From contig WYBB01000155.1 of the NCBI GenBank assembly GCA_011526585.1, positions 1 to 43,441 on the forward strand: a stretch of 43,441 nt of DNA, in the 5' to 3' direction. The translations under genes were made by a program, and so were the position numbers. This stretch comes from Deltaproteobacteria bacterium. GTDB lineage: Bacteria; Myxococcota_A; UBA9042; PHBI01. A model generated the notes under the pieces. The model saw only the letters and a list, made by a program, of their open reading frames with translations. It searched no databases and was not told the DNA's origin. Each line of letters opens with the position of its first letter. The stretch's first letter is position 1. This document shows, piece by piece, positions 1 through 7,888 of this stretch.

Positions 1-1230
1 CACGCTCATCGCGCGCACGAAGATCTGCTGCTTGACCTCGCCGATCGATCCCTGCGCGCCCATGCCGGCGGTCGCCTTGCCCCACATCGTCGCCGACTTG
101 TCCATCGAGCCGCCGTCCTTGCCGCGCGGCGCCTTCTCGTAGGCCGCCGAGAAGAGGAACGCGTACTTGCGGTTGGCCGCCTCGGCCGGGTTCGCCTTGA
201 TCTTGGTCACCGCCTCCGCGACGAGCGCGAGGTCGGCGTCGAGCTGCGGGTTCGGCTGGTCGGCCGGCTGCGCCTGCTTTTCGGCCTCGAGCTCCTGCTG
301 GCGCTTCTCGAGCACGGCGATCGTCGACGCGTAGCCGTAGTCATGCGTCACCTGCAGCGGCCCGCGCCCGATGAACGCCTGGTTCCAGTGGGCCTGCTTG
401 CCCGCTTCGTCGGTCGCGGTGTTGCCCGCCTTGTTCGTGTCGATCGAGCCGCCGGCCTTGTAGGCGGAGCTCGCCTCGAGCCCGCCGACCTTGCCGCCCT
501 TGCCCTGCTGGCGGCTATCGAGATCGTTGGTGTCGAGGATCGCGCCGCCGTCCTGGCGATAGGCCTTGTCCTTCACGAACTGGGTCTCGGTGAAGTAGCG
601 GAAGCTGCTCGACTCCATGACGGCGTTGGCGAGGTAGGCGGCCTGCGCCCCGATGGTGTCGAGCTTCATGATGCGGAAGGCGTTGTTCAGGTCGGGCGTC
701 AGCTTGACGAGCTCGGCCCTGTCCTCGTCGGACTGCGGTCCGGCGTGAGCCGCCGCGGGCAGGAACTTGGGATTGCAGATCTCGACGAGATCGTCGCCGG
801 TCATCTCGGTCGTCATCGTGCGCGCACTGACGACGTGCTTGCGCTGCTTGTCGTTGACGTGCTCGCTCGAGGCCTTGATCGGGCCGAGGCTCGCCAGGTA
901 GGTGTCATAGTCCGCGCCGCCGTGATTGTCGGTCGCGACCTTGCCGTCGTCGCCGCGGTAGAGGTCGCTGAACCCGTCGCTCGGCTTGGACGTGCCCGCT
1001 TGCTGCGCGTTGCCGCTCGCGTCGTTGGTGCTCGCGGTGGCGTCGCTCTCGCTCTGCCCTTCACCCTTTCGCTGCACCGCGGGCGCATCGCTCGGCGGCG
1101 CGAGCATGCGCTCCTGCGCCTCGTATGACTGCCCGCGCAGCGCCGCGCGGGCCGGTGGGGGGGCCGCGTCCTTCTGCTGGACGACGTGCGTGCCCGAAGG
1201 CGGTGCCGCCGGTGACCTGCGTGTTTGCAT
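1..1230 (-). CDS. GH19 chitinase/lysozyme-like protein, 3' end outside window
   Basis: The frame is open from the ATG at 1230 to base 1 (410 codons, no stop), so the C terminus lies outside the window. An AAGGA sits 8 bases before the ATG. Residues 1-80 are low-complexity (Q, P, A, S) without a signal peptide and include the short stretches QSYEAQERMLAP and APAVQRKGEG. The body holds AYLANAVMESSSFRYFTE, like the catalytic-Glu helix of GH19 and related lysozyme-fold enzymes (the usual form is HESGGF), and later FIGRGPLQVTH, matching the GRGxxQLT motif of GH19. It may therefore cleave chitin or peptidoglycan. The Y-x-x-Q-x-x-x-L-x-P leader resembles leaders of proteins found near extracellular contractile injection systems; that link is inference and no injection-system gene is visible. 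The gene diverges from the kinase gene at 1454. Confidence 0.72.
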   Translation of the reverse strand, partial: MQTRRSPAAPPSGTHVVQQKDAAPPPARAALRGQSYEAQERMLAPPSDAPAVQRKGEGQSESDATASTNDASGNAQQAGTSKPSDGFSDLYRGDDGKVATDNHGGADYDTYLASLGPIKASSEHVNDKQRKHVVSARTMTTEMTGDDLVEICNPKFLPAAAHAGPQSDEDRAELVKLTPDLNNAFRIMKLDTIGAQAAYLANAVMESSSFRYFTETQFVKDKAYRQDGGAILDTNDLDSRQQGKGGKVGGLEASSAYKAGGSIDTNKAGNTATDEAGKQAHWNQAFIGRGPLQVTHDYGYASTIAVLEKRQQELEAEKQAQPADQPNPQLDADLALVAEAVTKIKANPAEAANRKYAFLFSAAYEKAPRGKDGGSMDKSATMWGKATAGMGAQGSIGEVKQQIFVRAMSV

Positions 1231-1453
1231 GGGGGAATCCTTACCTCATGTCGGCACCCCGGGTAAATGAGGGGGTCGAAAGGCGACGCCCTGGCCGACG
1301 ACGCGCTCACGCGGCGTTCCCCTGCTTCCTGGGGACGGGAACGGCCCGTCGGCGCTCGCTGCCGCGCCGAGTCACCTCGGCCATCCGCTCCGGCTGTTGC
1401 TTGACGTGGTGCGGACCGTGACCACCCTGCGGCGACTCTCAGGGGGTTCGCCG

Positions 1454-2389
1454 ATGTCTCCGAGCCGCGCCGCGATGGACTTTCCCCCCGACGTCGTGCT
1501 CGTGGTGGATCGCTCGGGCTCGCTGCAGCCCTTCTCGAAGGGGCTCCTGGCGAGCTCGGTCATGGCGGCTGGGGTGACCCCGGCGAGCGCCCACCACATC
1601 GCGGCGGAGGTCGCGGCCACGCTCTCGCGGGGCGCGGTGACGCGCATCACCGCCGACGCGCTCGCCGCGTCGACGAGCACGGTCATCGCCGCGCTCGAGG
1701 GCGAGGAGGTCGCGCGGCGCTACGACGACTGGCGCCGGGTGACCCGCTCGCCCAAGCCGATCATCATCCTGCTCGGCGGCGCCTCGGGTACGGGCAAGTC
1801 GACCATCGCCACGACGCTCGCCGCGCGCCTCGCCATCACCCGGGTGATCCCGACCGACGCCGTGCGCGAGGTGATGCGTGGCTTCGTGCCCGAGACCCTC
1901 GTGCCCGAGCTCCATCGCTCGTCGTTCGAGCCACCGCCCGACGATCCCGAGGCCGGCTTCGAGACGATCTACGCCGCGTTTCGGCGCCAGTGCCAGGCGG
2001 TCAGCGCAGGGATCACGCGCGTCGTGAAGCGCATGGTCAGCGAGCGCGAGGACACCATCATCGAGGGCGTGCACGTGTTGCCGGGCCTCGACGTCGCGGC
2101 CATCGCGTCGACGCGCGCGGCGATCGTGGTGCCCATCCTGCTGACGGTGCGCGACACCGCGGTCCACCACGCGCACTTCATGCACCGGCTCGAGACCCAC
2201 CACGGTCGTGAGCCGGGCCGCTACCTCGACCGGCTGGGGACGATCCGCGCGATCGACGAGCGCTTGCGGGCGGAGGCGCGAGCACACGGGGTGCCGACGG
2301 TCGACGCGACGTTCATCGACGACGCCCTGCAGCAGATCATCGCTCTGGTGCTCGAGCGCGCGCGGCGTGACCTGGTGGAAGCTCCATGA
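1454..2389 (+). CDS. 2-phosphoglycerate kinase-like protein with N-terminal ATP-cone
   Basis: A 311-residue protein. The frame is open further upstream (ATG at 1397), but 1454 is preferred because AGGGGG lies 6-7 bases before it and the residues gained upstream look non-coding. Residues about 10-60 (DVVLVVDRSGSLQPFSKGLL and following) match the ATP-cone pattern. A P-loop, GGASGTGKST (residues 108-117), begins the kinase domain, followed by IPTDAVREVMRGF and the late IIEGVHVLPG segment typical of 2-phosphoglycerate kinases (COG2074). Archaeal members phosphorylate 2-phosphoglycerate to 2,3-bisphosphoglycerate for cyclic 2,3-DPG synthesis; whether that is the substrate in a bacterium is unknown. 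The stop overlaps the start of the HAD gene (ATGA), so the pair is probably cotranslated. Confidence 0.82.
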   Translation: MSPSRAAMDFPPDVVLVVDRSGSLQPFSKGLLASSVMAAGVTPASAHHIAAEVAATLSRGAVTRITADALAASTSTVIAALEGEEVARRYDDWRRVTRSPKPIIILLGGASGTGKSTIATTLAARLAITRVIPTDAVREVMRGFVPETLVPELHRSSFEPPPDDPEAGFETIYAAFRRQCQAVSAGITRVVKRMVSEREDTIIEGVHVLPGLDVAAIASTRAAIVVPILLTVRDTAVHHAHFMHRLETHHGREPGRYLDRLGTIRAIDERLRAEARAHGVPTVDATFIDDALQQIIALVLERARRDLVEAP

Positions 2390-2967
2390 GGCCGGCGCTG
2401 ATCCTGCTGGACGCGTGCGGTGTCGTCCTCAGCGACCCGCTGCCGGGCCTGCTCGAGGCGATTGGACGAGCGCTGGGCGAGGACCCGGTGGAGACCTTTG
2501 CGCGGTACGCGACCTTGCGACCAGGGTTCTGGACCGGGGCGATCGACGAGGCGGCCTTCTGGCAGGCGCTGACGCTCGGGCACGACCCCGAGCGGTGGGC
2601 CGAGCGGCTCGCGGCCTCGTTCGCGCCGGGTCCCGCAACCCCGCGCCTCGAGGCATGGTCGCGTGCGGCGCGCCTGCGCGTGCTCTCGAACCACCGCACC
2701 CGCTGGATGCATGGCCACCTCGAGCGTCTCGGGCTGCGGCGCTTCTTCGAGCGGGTCGTGGTGAGTGACGCGATCGGTTACGCCAAGCCGGACCCCGAGG
2801 CCTTCCTGCAGGCGCTGGCCGACACGGACGTGGCGCGGTCCGAGGTCCTCTTCGTCGACGACAAACAAGCCAACGTCCTCGTGGCGAGGGACCTCGGCCT
2901 CCAGGCGGTGTGGGCCGGCTCCACGACCCGGTGGCTCGAGGAGGTCGACGCGCTGCTCTCGCCGTAG
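2386..2967 (+). CDS. HAD-superfamily hydrolase (phosphatase-like)
   Basis: A 193-residue haloacid-dehalogenase-fold protein. Motif I is LLDACGVVL with the nucleophile at Asp9; the usual second Asp two residues later is Cys11. Motif II is VLSNH (Ser101), motif III is GYAKPDP (Lys134) and motif IV is VLFVDDKQANV (Asp158/Asp159). A helical cap lies between about residues 15 and 90, as in subfamily I enzymes. HADs with a replaced second Asp are known among the epoxide-hydrolase-N-domain/YihX-like group, where the phosphatase reaction can be weak. The start overlaps the upstream kinase by 4 bases, which suggests linked roles, possibly opposite reactions on a sugar or glycerate phosphate (inference). 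The gene ends 28 bases before the convergent stop of the large lipoprotein. Confidence 0.85.
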   Translation: MRPALILLDACGVVLSDPLPGLLEAIGRALGEDPVETFARYATLRPGFWTGAIDEAAFWQALTLGHDPERWAERLAASFAPGPATPRLEAWSRAARLRVLSNHRTRWMHGHLERLGLRRFFERVVVSDAIGYAKPDPEAFLQALADTDVARSEVLFVDDKQANVLVARDLGLQAVWAGSTTRWLEEVDALLSP

Positions 2968-2995
2968 TGCTTCGTCGCCGTTCTCTTCGACGACC

Positions 2996-5900
2996 TCACG
3001 GCACGCCCGCGCCGAGGACCGGTCCGCTCGCGGGTGACGACGCGTCGTACGACTCGGCCCTCAGCGCGGTGACGCGGCTCGTGGCGGCGCCCCACCAGTT
3101 GTTCGTCAGCACGACCGGCTCGCCGCTCCGCACGATCGCGACCTGCGCGTCGGACGCGGCCGATCGATACCAGACCGCATACACGACGAGGCTCGCGCGG
3201 TAGCCGCTGATGGTGTCGTAGACGCGGCCGCGCAGGTCGACCACGGTCGCGTCGTCGACGGTGACCCAGCGGGCCGGCGTGTCGTCCATCGCGATGAAGA
3301 GCGTGCGGTCGTCGCCGGTCGCGACGTAGCCGATGGCGCCGTTGTAGGAGCCTTCGGAGTAGCTGACGTGGAAGGCGAGGATCGGGCCGCCGTCGGTCGT
3401 GAAGAGCGGCGAGTCGACGTAGCCGTCATCCCACTCGTAGGTGGTGGCGACGGTGATCCCCGGATCGGCGATGACGCTGGCGCCATCCCAGCCGTTGCCC
3501 GCGAGATCGCTGTGCGTGATGCTCGTCACCGGCGTCTGCGCGCTGGTGCTCGTGTCGACCACGACGCCGTCGAGGCGGTTGTCGACGATGCGCGAGTAGC
3601 TCACGGTGGCCGACGCGCGGCCGCGGACCGCGAGGCCGACGTCGTTGTCCGAGAGCTCGCTGCCGACGAGGTTCACCGACATGTTGCTGTAGGAGCTCGC
3701 CGAAGAGTCGATGCCGACGGTGTTGCGGCGCACGTAGGATTGGATCACGCTCAGCGCGCCGCCGCTGAGCGCGACACCGGGACCGCCGTTGTCGTACACG
3801 TCCGAGGCGTTGAGGCCGAGGCCGCCGTTGGGCGCGGCGACGCGCACGCCGCCCGACGCGTTGCGCGCGACGACCCCGGAGGAGAAGGTCACGTTGGCCG
3901 CCGGCGAGCTCGAGCTCACCGTCAGGCCGAGATCGCTGTCGACGAGGGAGCAGCGCGTGACGTCCAGGGTCGCGCCGGACAGCGCCGCGACACCGGTCGA
4001 CGAGCGGCGCACGACGCAGTCGCTGAGCTCGAGGTCCGCGGCGTTGCCGGCCTGCACGCCGGTCACCGCGTACTCCACCACCGTGTGCACCAGGGACGAG
4101 CCGGCGCCCGCGAGCTCGATCCCCTGCCACGCCCGCGGCTCGCGGTGGGTGTCGCCGTAGACGCTGAAGAGCACGGGCAGCTCCGCCGTGCCCTGCACGT
4201 CGAGGCGGCCCTCGATGCGGATCCCGACCGTGCCCGCGTCCCCTTGCGGCAGGTAGACGGCCAGCACGCGCGTGCCGGGCAGCACGGTGAGGACCTCGCC
4301 CTCGGGTACCCTGACGTCGCCCTGCACGACGACAGTGCCGCTCCAGGTGTCGGTCGTGACGGTGCCGCTCACGTACTCGAGCGCGCTCAGGGTGAACGTG
4401 CGCTGCGCGCTCGCGACCTGGCCGGCGCCGTCGCGCACCTCGAGGCGCGCGGTGTGCGGCCCGGCGCTGCCGTAGGCATGGGTCGCGACGCGCGTCGTCG
4501 ACCAGGCGGTGTCCCAGCTGCCGTCGGCCTGGAAGTCCCAGCGCACCTCGAGCGCGTCGTCCGCGGTCTCCCGGTCCCAGGCGGCGCCGGCGTCGAGGAT
4601 GGCGATGGTCGCGGTGTTCGCCGTGACCGTGAACGAGGCGCCGGGAGGCGCGTCGCCCTCGACGGGGTCGACCGGATCGACCGGATCGACGTCGTCGGCG
4701 ACATCGACGGTACACGTGGCGTCGGCGGCGAGGCCGTCGTCGTCGATCACCGTGACGCGCACGAGGTAGCTCCCGGCTGCGGTCCAGGCGTGGCGCGTCG
4801 TCGGCACGGCGAGCGTGCCGCTGCTCGTGCCGTCGCCGAAGTCGAAGGACCAGCTCACGACATCGCCGTCGTCGTGGCTCGCGGCGGCGTCGAGCGTGAC
4901 CTCCACGCCGGCGGTCGCGGAGCCCGGGCACGAGAGCGCGGCGACCGGGGGCGACTCGGCGACCGGCTCCACGTTGTGCGCGCCCGGTGTCGGGACGGAC
5001 GCGACGCGGAAGTCGGCGGCGTTGTCGTCGCTGTCGCTCCAGCGCTCGTCGCGCGCGATCGACTTGCCCGGAGACGCGCCGGGCGCCGGATCGCCTTCGC
5101 CGGCGAACAGGTCGTCGGCGCCGAAGGTCCCGAAGCCGACGGCGTCGACGACCACGTCGCCCCAGCGCACCTGCACGTTGTCGGGCCCGTTCTGGTGATT
5201 GGCGGCGGTGTGCACGAGGTCGGCGAGCGCGAGGAGCTCGGAGCCGGCGAGGTCGTCGACGACGAGGTAGAGGCCGTCGGGCCCGATGGCGCCGTCGAGC
5301 GCGAGGCTGCTGTACACCTCGCCGTTGCCGCCGTTGACGCCGACGATCTCGTAGCCCGCGAGCGCGGTGCCGGGCGGTCCGTAGAGCTCGACGAAGGTGC
5401 CGGCGTCGGCCCCGGGGCTGTCGTAGTAGACCTCCGAGACGAGCACGACGGCCGGCGGGCCGGCGCTCAGACACGCGCCCTCGACACAGCTCGCGGTCGC
5501 GCCGCAGGCCACCGTTGCGCTCCAGGTCAGGCAGCCGTCGCCGTCGTCGTCGCCGCAGGTGCGGTAGCCGCCGGTGGCGCAGACGCGCGCGCCGAGCGGG
5601 CCGCACTCGCTCGTGCACGTCTCGACGCAGGCGCCGCCGACGCAGACCCGCTCGGCCTCGCACGCGACCGGGTCACCCCATTCGAGGCATGGATCGGCGT
5701 CGAAGGCGCCGCAGGTCGAAACCCCGCCGCCGCTGCACTGGACCTCGCCGGCGCGCGCGCACTCGTCGCTGCACGTCGCGCTGCAGAACCCGTTCGAGCA
5801 GGTCGCGCCCGCGCCGCACGGGACCGCGTCGCCCCACTCGAGGCAGGGATCGGCGTCGAAGGCCCCGCAGGTCTTGACGCCGCCGCCCTCGCACGCCTTG

Positions 5901-6454
5901 GTTCCGGCCACGTCGCACTCGTCGCTGCAGTCGAGCGCACAGGCCCCGGTCGAGCACGTCTGCCCCGCCTCGCACGCGCTCGAACCGTCCCAGTCGAGGC
6001 AGCCGTCCTGGTCGGGGTCGCCGCAGGTGACGACGGCGTCGCCTTCACACTTGCGAGCGCCCGCCACGCTGCAGCCGTCGCTGCAGGTCGTCGCGCACTG
6101 TCCGTGCGAGCAGATGAGCGGCGCCTCGCACACCGAGGACGCCTGCCACACGAGACAGGCGTCCACCTCGCGGCACACCTCGATGGTCGCACCGTCGCAG
6201 CGGCGCGCGCCGATGGTCGTGCAGGTCGAGGTGCACGGCGGCGTCGCGTCGGGCGAAGGCGCGTCGGGTGAGGGCGCGTCGGGGAGCTCGTCGGGCGCGA
6301 CGTCGGGAGGCGAGGTGTCCGGCGCGAGCGTGTCGGGTGACGCAGACGTGTCGGCGGCGTCGGGGTCGACGAACGTCGCGGTACCGTCATCGCCGCACGC
6401 GGCGAGGGTGGCGACGAGGGTGGCAAGGATCAGCGAGGCGATGACTCGGCGCAT
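2996..6454 (-). CDS. large lipoprotein: Cys-rich repeats, lamin-tail, PKD domains, beta-helix
   Basis: An 1152-residue secreted lipoprotein; the start has GGAGGA 4-5 bases upstream. A signal peptide ends in the lipobox LAAC (Cys20). Residues 25-72 are an acidic Pro/Asp/Ser linker. Five repeats of about 50 residues, each with 6-8 cysteines and a TCGxxDxDxCLxW core, fill 74-330. A lamin-tail-like domain (VLVSEVYYDSPGAD... FVELYGPPG) follows at about 337-495, then two PKD domains (504-587 with SWSFDFGDGTSSG; 604-690), separated by a DPVDPVDPV linker. Residues 693-1110 have the short Asn/Ser/Val-rich turns of a right-handed parallel beta-helix. It most likely sits on the outer surface and binds polymers or partners; no catalytic residues can be assigned. 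It is transcribed alone or as the last gene after the GNAT/small membrane pair, 190 bases downstream. Confidence 0.88.
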   Translation of the reverse strand: MRRVIASLILATLVATLAACGDDGTATFVDPDAADTSASPDTLAPDTSPPDVAPDELPDAPSPDAPSPDATPPCTSTCTTIGARRCDGATIEVCREVDACLVWQASSVCEAPLICSHGQCATTCSDGCSVAGARKCEGDAVVTCGDPDQDGCLDWDGSSACEAGQTCSTGACALDCSDECDVAGTKACEGGGVKTCGAFDADPCLEWGDAVPCGAGATCSNGFCSATCSDECARAGEVQCSGGGVSTCGAFDADPCLEWGDPVACEAERVCVGGACVETCTSECGPLGARVCATGGYRTCGDDDGDGCLTWSATVACGATASCVEGACLSAGPPAVVLVSEVYYDSPGADAGTFVELYGPPGTALAGYEIVGVNGGNGEVYSSLALDGAIGPDGLYLVVDDLAGSELLALADLVHTAANHQNGPDNVQVRWGDVVVDAVGFGTFGADDLFAGEGDPAPGASPGKSIARDERWSDSDDNAADFRVASVPTPGAHNVEPVAESPPVAALSCPGSATAGVEVTLDAAASHDDGDVVSWSFDFGDGTSSGTLAVPTTRHAWTAAGSYLVRVTVIDDDGLAADATCTVDVADDVDPVDPVDPVEGDAPPGASFTVTANTATIAILDAGAAWDRETADDALEVRWDFQADGSWDTAWSTTRVATHAYGSAGPHTARLEVRDGAGQVASAQRTFTLSALEYVSGTVTTDTWSGTVVVQGDVRVPEGEVLTVLPGTRVLAVYLPQGDAGTVGIRIEGRLDVQGTAELPVLFSVYGDTHREPRAWQGIELAGAGSSLVHTVVEYAVTGVQAGNAADLELSDCVVRRSSTGVAALSGATLDVTRCSLVDSDLGLTVSSSSPAANVTFSSGVVARNASGGVRVAAPNGGLGLNASDVYDNGGPGVALSGGALSVIQSYVRRNTVGIDSSASSYSNMSVNLVGSELSDNDVGLAVRGRASATVSYSRIVDNRLDGVVVDTSTSAQTPVTSITHSDLAGNGWDGASVIADPGITVATTYEWDDGYVDSPLFTTDGGPILAFHVSYSEGSYNGAIGYVATGDDRTLFIAMDDTPARWVTVDDATVVDLRGRVYDTISGYRASLVVYAVWYRSAASDAQVAIVRSGEPVVLTNNWWGAATSRVTALRAESYDASSPASGPVLGAGVP
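5465..6235 (-). repeat. five tandem Cys-rich ~50-residue repeats inside the lipoprotein gene
   Basis: Residues 74-330 of the lipoprotein are five consecutive units of about 150 bases. Each unit begins C-x-x-x-C (CTSTC, CSDGC, CSDEC, CSDEC, CTSEC), then has G-A/T-x-x-C and TCG, and ends with a C-x-x-G-x-C step. Units three and four share the identical stretch CGAFDADPCLEWGD, which shows recent duplication or gene conversion. The units resemble Cys-rich stalk repeats common in myxobacterial lipoproteins. Confidence 0.8.
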
Positions 6455-6645
6455 GGCATCCTCCGGCGTCGCGACCCGGGTGGCGTGGGCGGGTCGTTCG
6501 CGCGCCGTGGGCGGTGGGTGCGCGGGGCGGATAACGCCTGGTCCGAGGCCAGGTCAACGAGGAAAGACGCGGCTCACCCGAACACGTGACCGAAACGGCG
6601 CATTTTCCCCCGGAAACATGGGCTTGGCAGATCGCCCGCGGGACT

Positions 6646-6855
6646 TCAGAAGCCCCAGTAGCGGAAGTCGGCTTCGGGCGTCGCCCAGAGCCAGGCGACC
6701 AGGAGGATCAGCGCGAGATAGAGGAGGGCCTCGGCGACGGCGAGGGTGTTGGCGCCGAGCGGGGTGGCGGTGATGCGCGCGTAGCGGGCGCGGAGCTCGC
6801 GCCTGAGCCCGGCGGTGAGCGGGGCGCGGTCGGGCTCGGGCTCAGGGGTGTACAT
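6646..6855 (-). CDS. small single-span membrane protein of unknown function
   Basis: Sixty-nine residues: a charged N-terminal half (residues 1-35, rich in Arg and Glu) and one clear membrane helix at about 40-59 (ALLYLALILLVAWLW), ending in an aromatic tail (FRYWGF). The start ATG overlaps the end of the GNAT gene by 14 bases, which suggests translational coupling and makes a real gene more likely than a chance frame. I do not recognise the family. A role as a small partner or anchor for the acetyltransferase is possible but unproven. Confidence 0.6.
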   Translation of the reverse strand: MYTPEPEPDRAPLTAGLRRELRARYARITATPLGANTLAVAEALLYLALILLVAWLWATPEADFRYWGF

Positions 6856-7888
6856 CGGCCTGCTGGGGGCGGTCGCGGCGGAAGAGGAGCATGATCGGGT
6901 GTGCGAGTCCCTCGGCGACGCGGGCCTCGATGGTGGTGCGCAGGTCCTGTGCGCCGAGGCCGCGCGCGCGGGCGTTGCCGATGAGCGTCTCGGTGGCGAC
7001 GGCGAGGTCGCGGGCGACGGCGGCGGCGACCCGGGCGAGCGCGTGGGCGGCGCGGGTGGCGACGATGGGGTCGGCGCTCAGGAGCTGGCGCTGGCGGCGC
7101 TCGACCTCGCGATCGAGCCAGGCGGTGCCGAGCTCGCGGTAGTCAGCGGCAGGCAGTGGGTCGTCGAAGCCGGTCTGCCACGCGGCGCGCTGGCCGTCGC
7201 TCGCGAGGGCGCTGAACAGCGATTCAGCGTGCGCGGCGCGGCAGCCGAGGAGCTGGCCGACCTTGAAGGCGGCGCTCTCGAGGACCTCGCGTGCACGGCC
7301 GGGGCGGGCGAGGCCGACGCGTGCGAGCTCGAAGGCGAGCGACTGCTGCTGATAGCCGGGGCCCACGCGGGCGTGGATCGGGACCTCGCCCTGCGCGGTG
7401 AAGCCGAGCTTGTCCATCATGCGCACGGCGGCCGGGTTGATCTCGTAGAAGACGAGCGCGTGCACGCTCGGCACATCGGTCATCGCGAAGAGGTGGCGCA
7501 CGACGGCGTGGCCGAGCTCGGTCGAGATCCCCTGGCTCCAGTAGGCGCTGGCGCGCCCCGCGATGAGCTCGGGGCCGGCCTCGGTCGCGAGCACCGGCGC
7601 CTCGAAGCCGGAGAAGCCGATGAGCTCCCCGACCCGGCCGAGCGCGGGATCGGCGATCTCGACCGCCCACACGCCATAGCCGTGCGCATCCCAGGTGTGG
7701 TTCCAGCGCGCGATCCACTCGGCCGCGAGCGCGAGCTGCTTGTCAGCCGTCGAGGCGTCGCCGATCAAGGTCTTCATCACGTCGGCCTCGGCGAAGATCG
7801 CGCGGGCGAGGGCGGCGTGGTCCTCGTTGACAAAGCGCCGGAGCAGGATACGCTCGGTGCGCCATCGATCCTGACAGGATTTCACCAT
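6842..7888 (-). CDS. GNAT-family N-acetyltransferase with extra helical C-terminal domain
   Basis: A 348-residue protein. Residues about 9-170 are a RimJ/RimL-type acetyltransferase domain: TERILLRRF at the start, ELIGFSGFEAP in the central strand, the acetyl-CoA-binding turn YWSQGISTELGHAVV, and EINPAAVRMMDKLGF in the last helix. Residues 175-348 form an Ala/Arg-rich helical domain unlike the standalone enzymes, which are about 180 residues. The frame stays open far upstream, but the domain needs its start at 7888 (ATG) or 7885 (GTG), because no other start codon precedes TERILL and anything further would run through the opposite gene. Its ATG therefore overlaps the divergent ATG at 7887. 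Substrate unknown. Confidence 0.82.
   Translation of the reverse strand: MVKSCQDRWRTERILLRRFVNEDHAALARAIFAEADVMKTLIGDASTADKQLALAAEWIARWNHTWDAHGYGVWAVEIADPALGRVGELIGFSGFEAPVLATEAGPELIAGRASAYWSQGISTELGHAVVRHLFAMTDVPSVHALVFYEINPAAVRMMDKLGFTAQGEVPIHARVGPGYQQQSLAFELARVGLARPGRAREVLESAAFKVGQLLGCRAAHAESLFSALASDGQRAAWQTGFDDPLPAADYRELGTAWLDREVERRQRQLLSADPIVATRAAHALARVAAAVARDLAVATETLIGNARARGLGAQDLRTTIEARVAEGLAHPIMLLFRRDRPQQADVHP

Noticed and set aside
3368..6271. Long open frame (967 codons) on the plus strand opposite the large lipoprotein
   Set aside because: The product is a low-complexity chain of Arg, Ala, Gly, Asp and Val without domains; it mirrors a real gene with signal peptide and clear domains. 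Long antisense frames are expected at this GC content.
6538..6556. Terminator after the small membrane gene (CCTGG / CCAGG hairpin)
   Set aside because: The stem is only 5 bases and no T-run follows in either direction.
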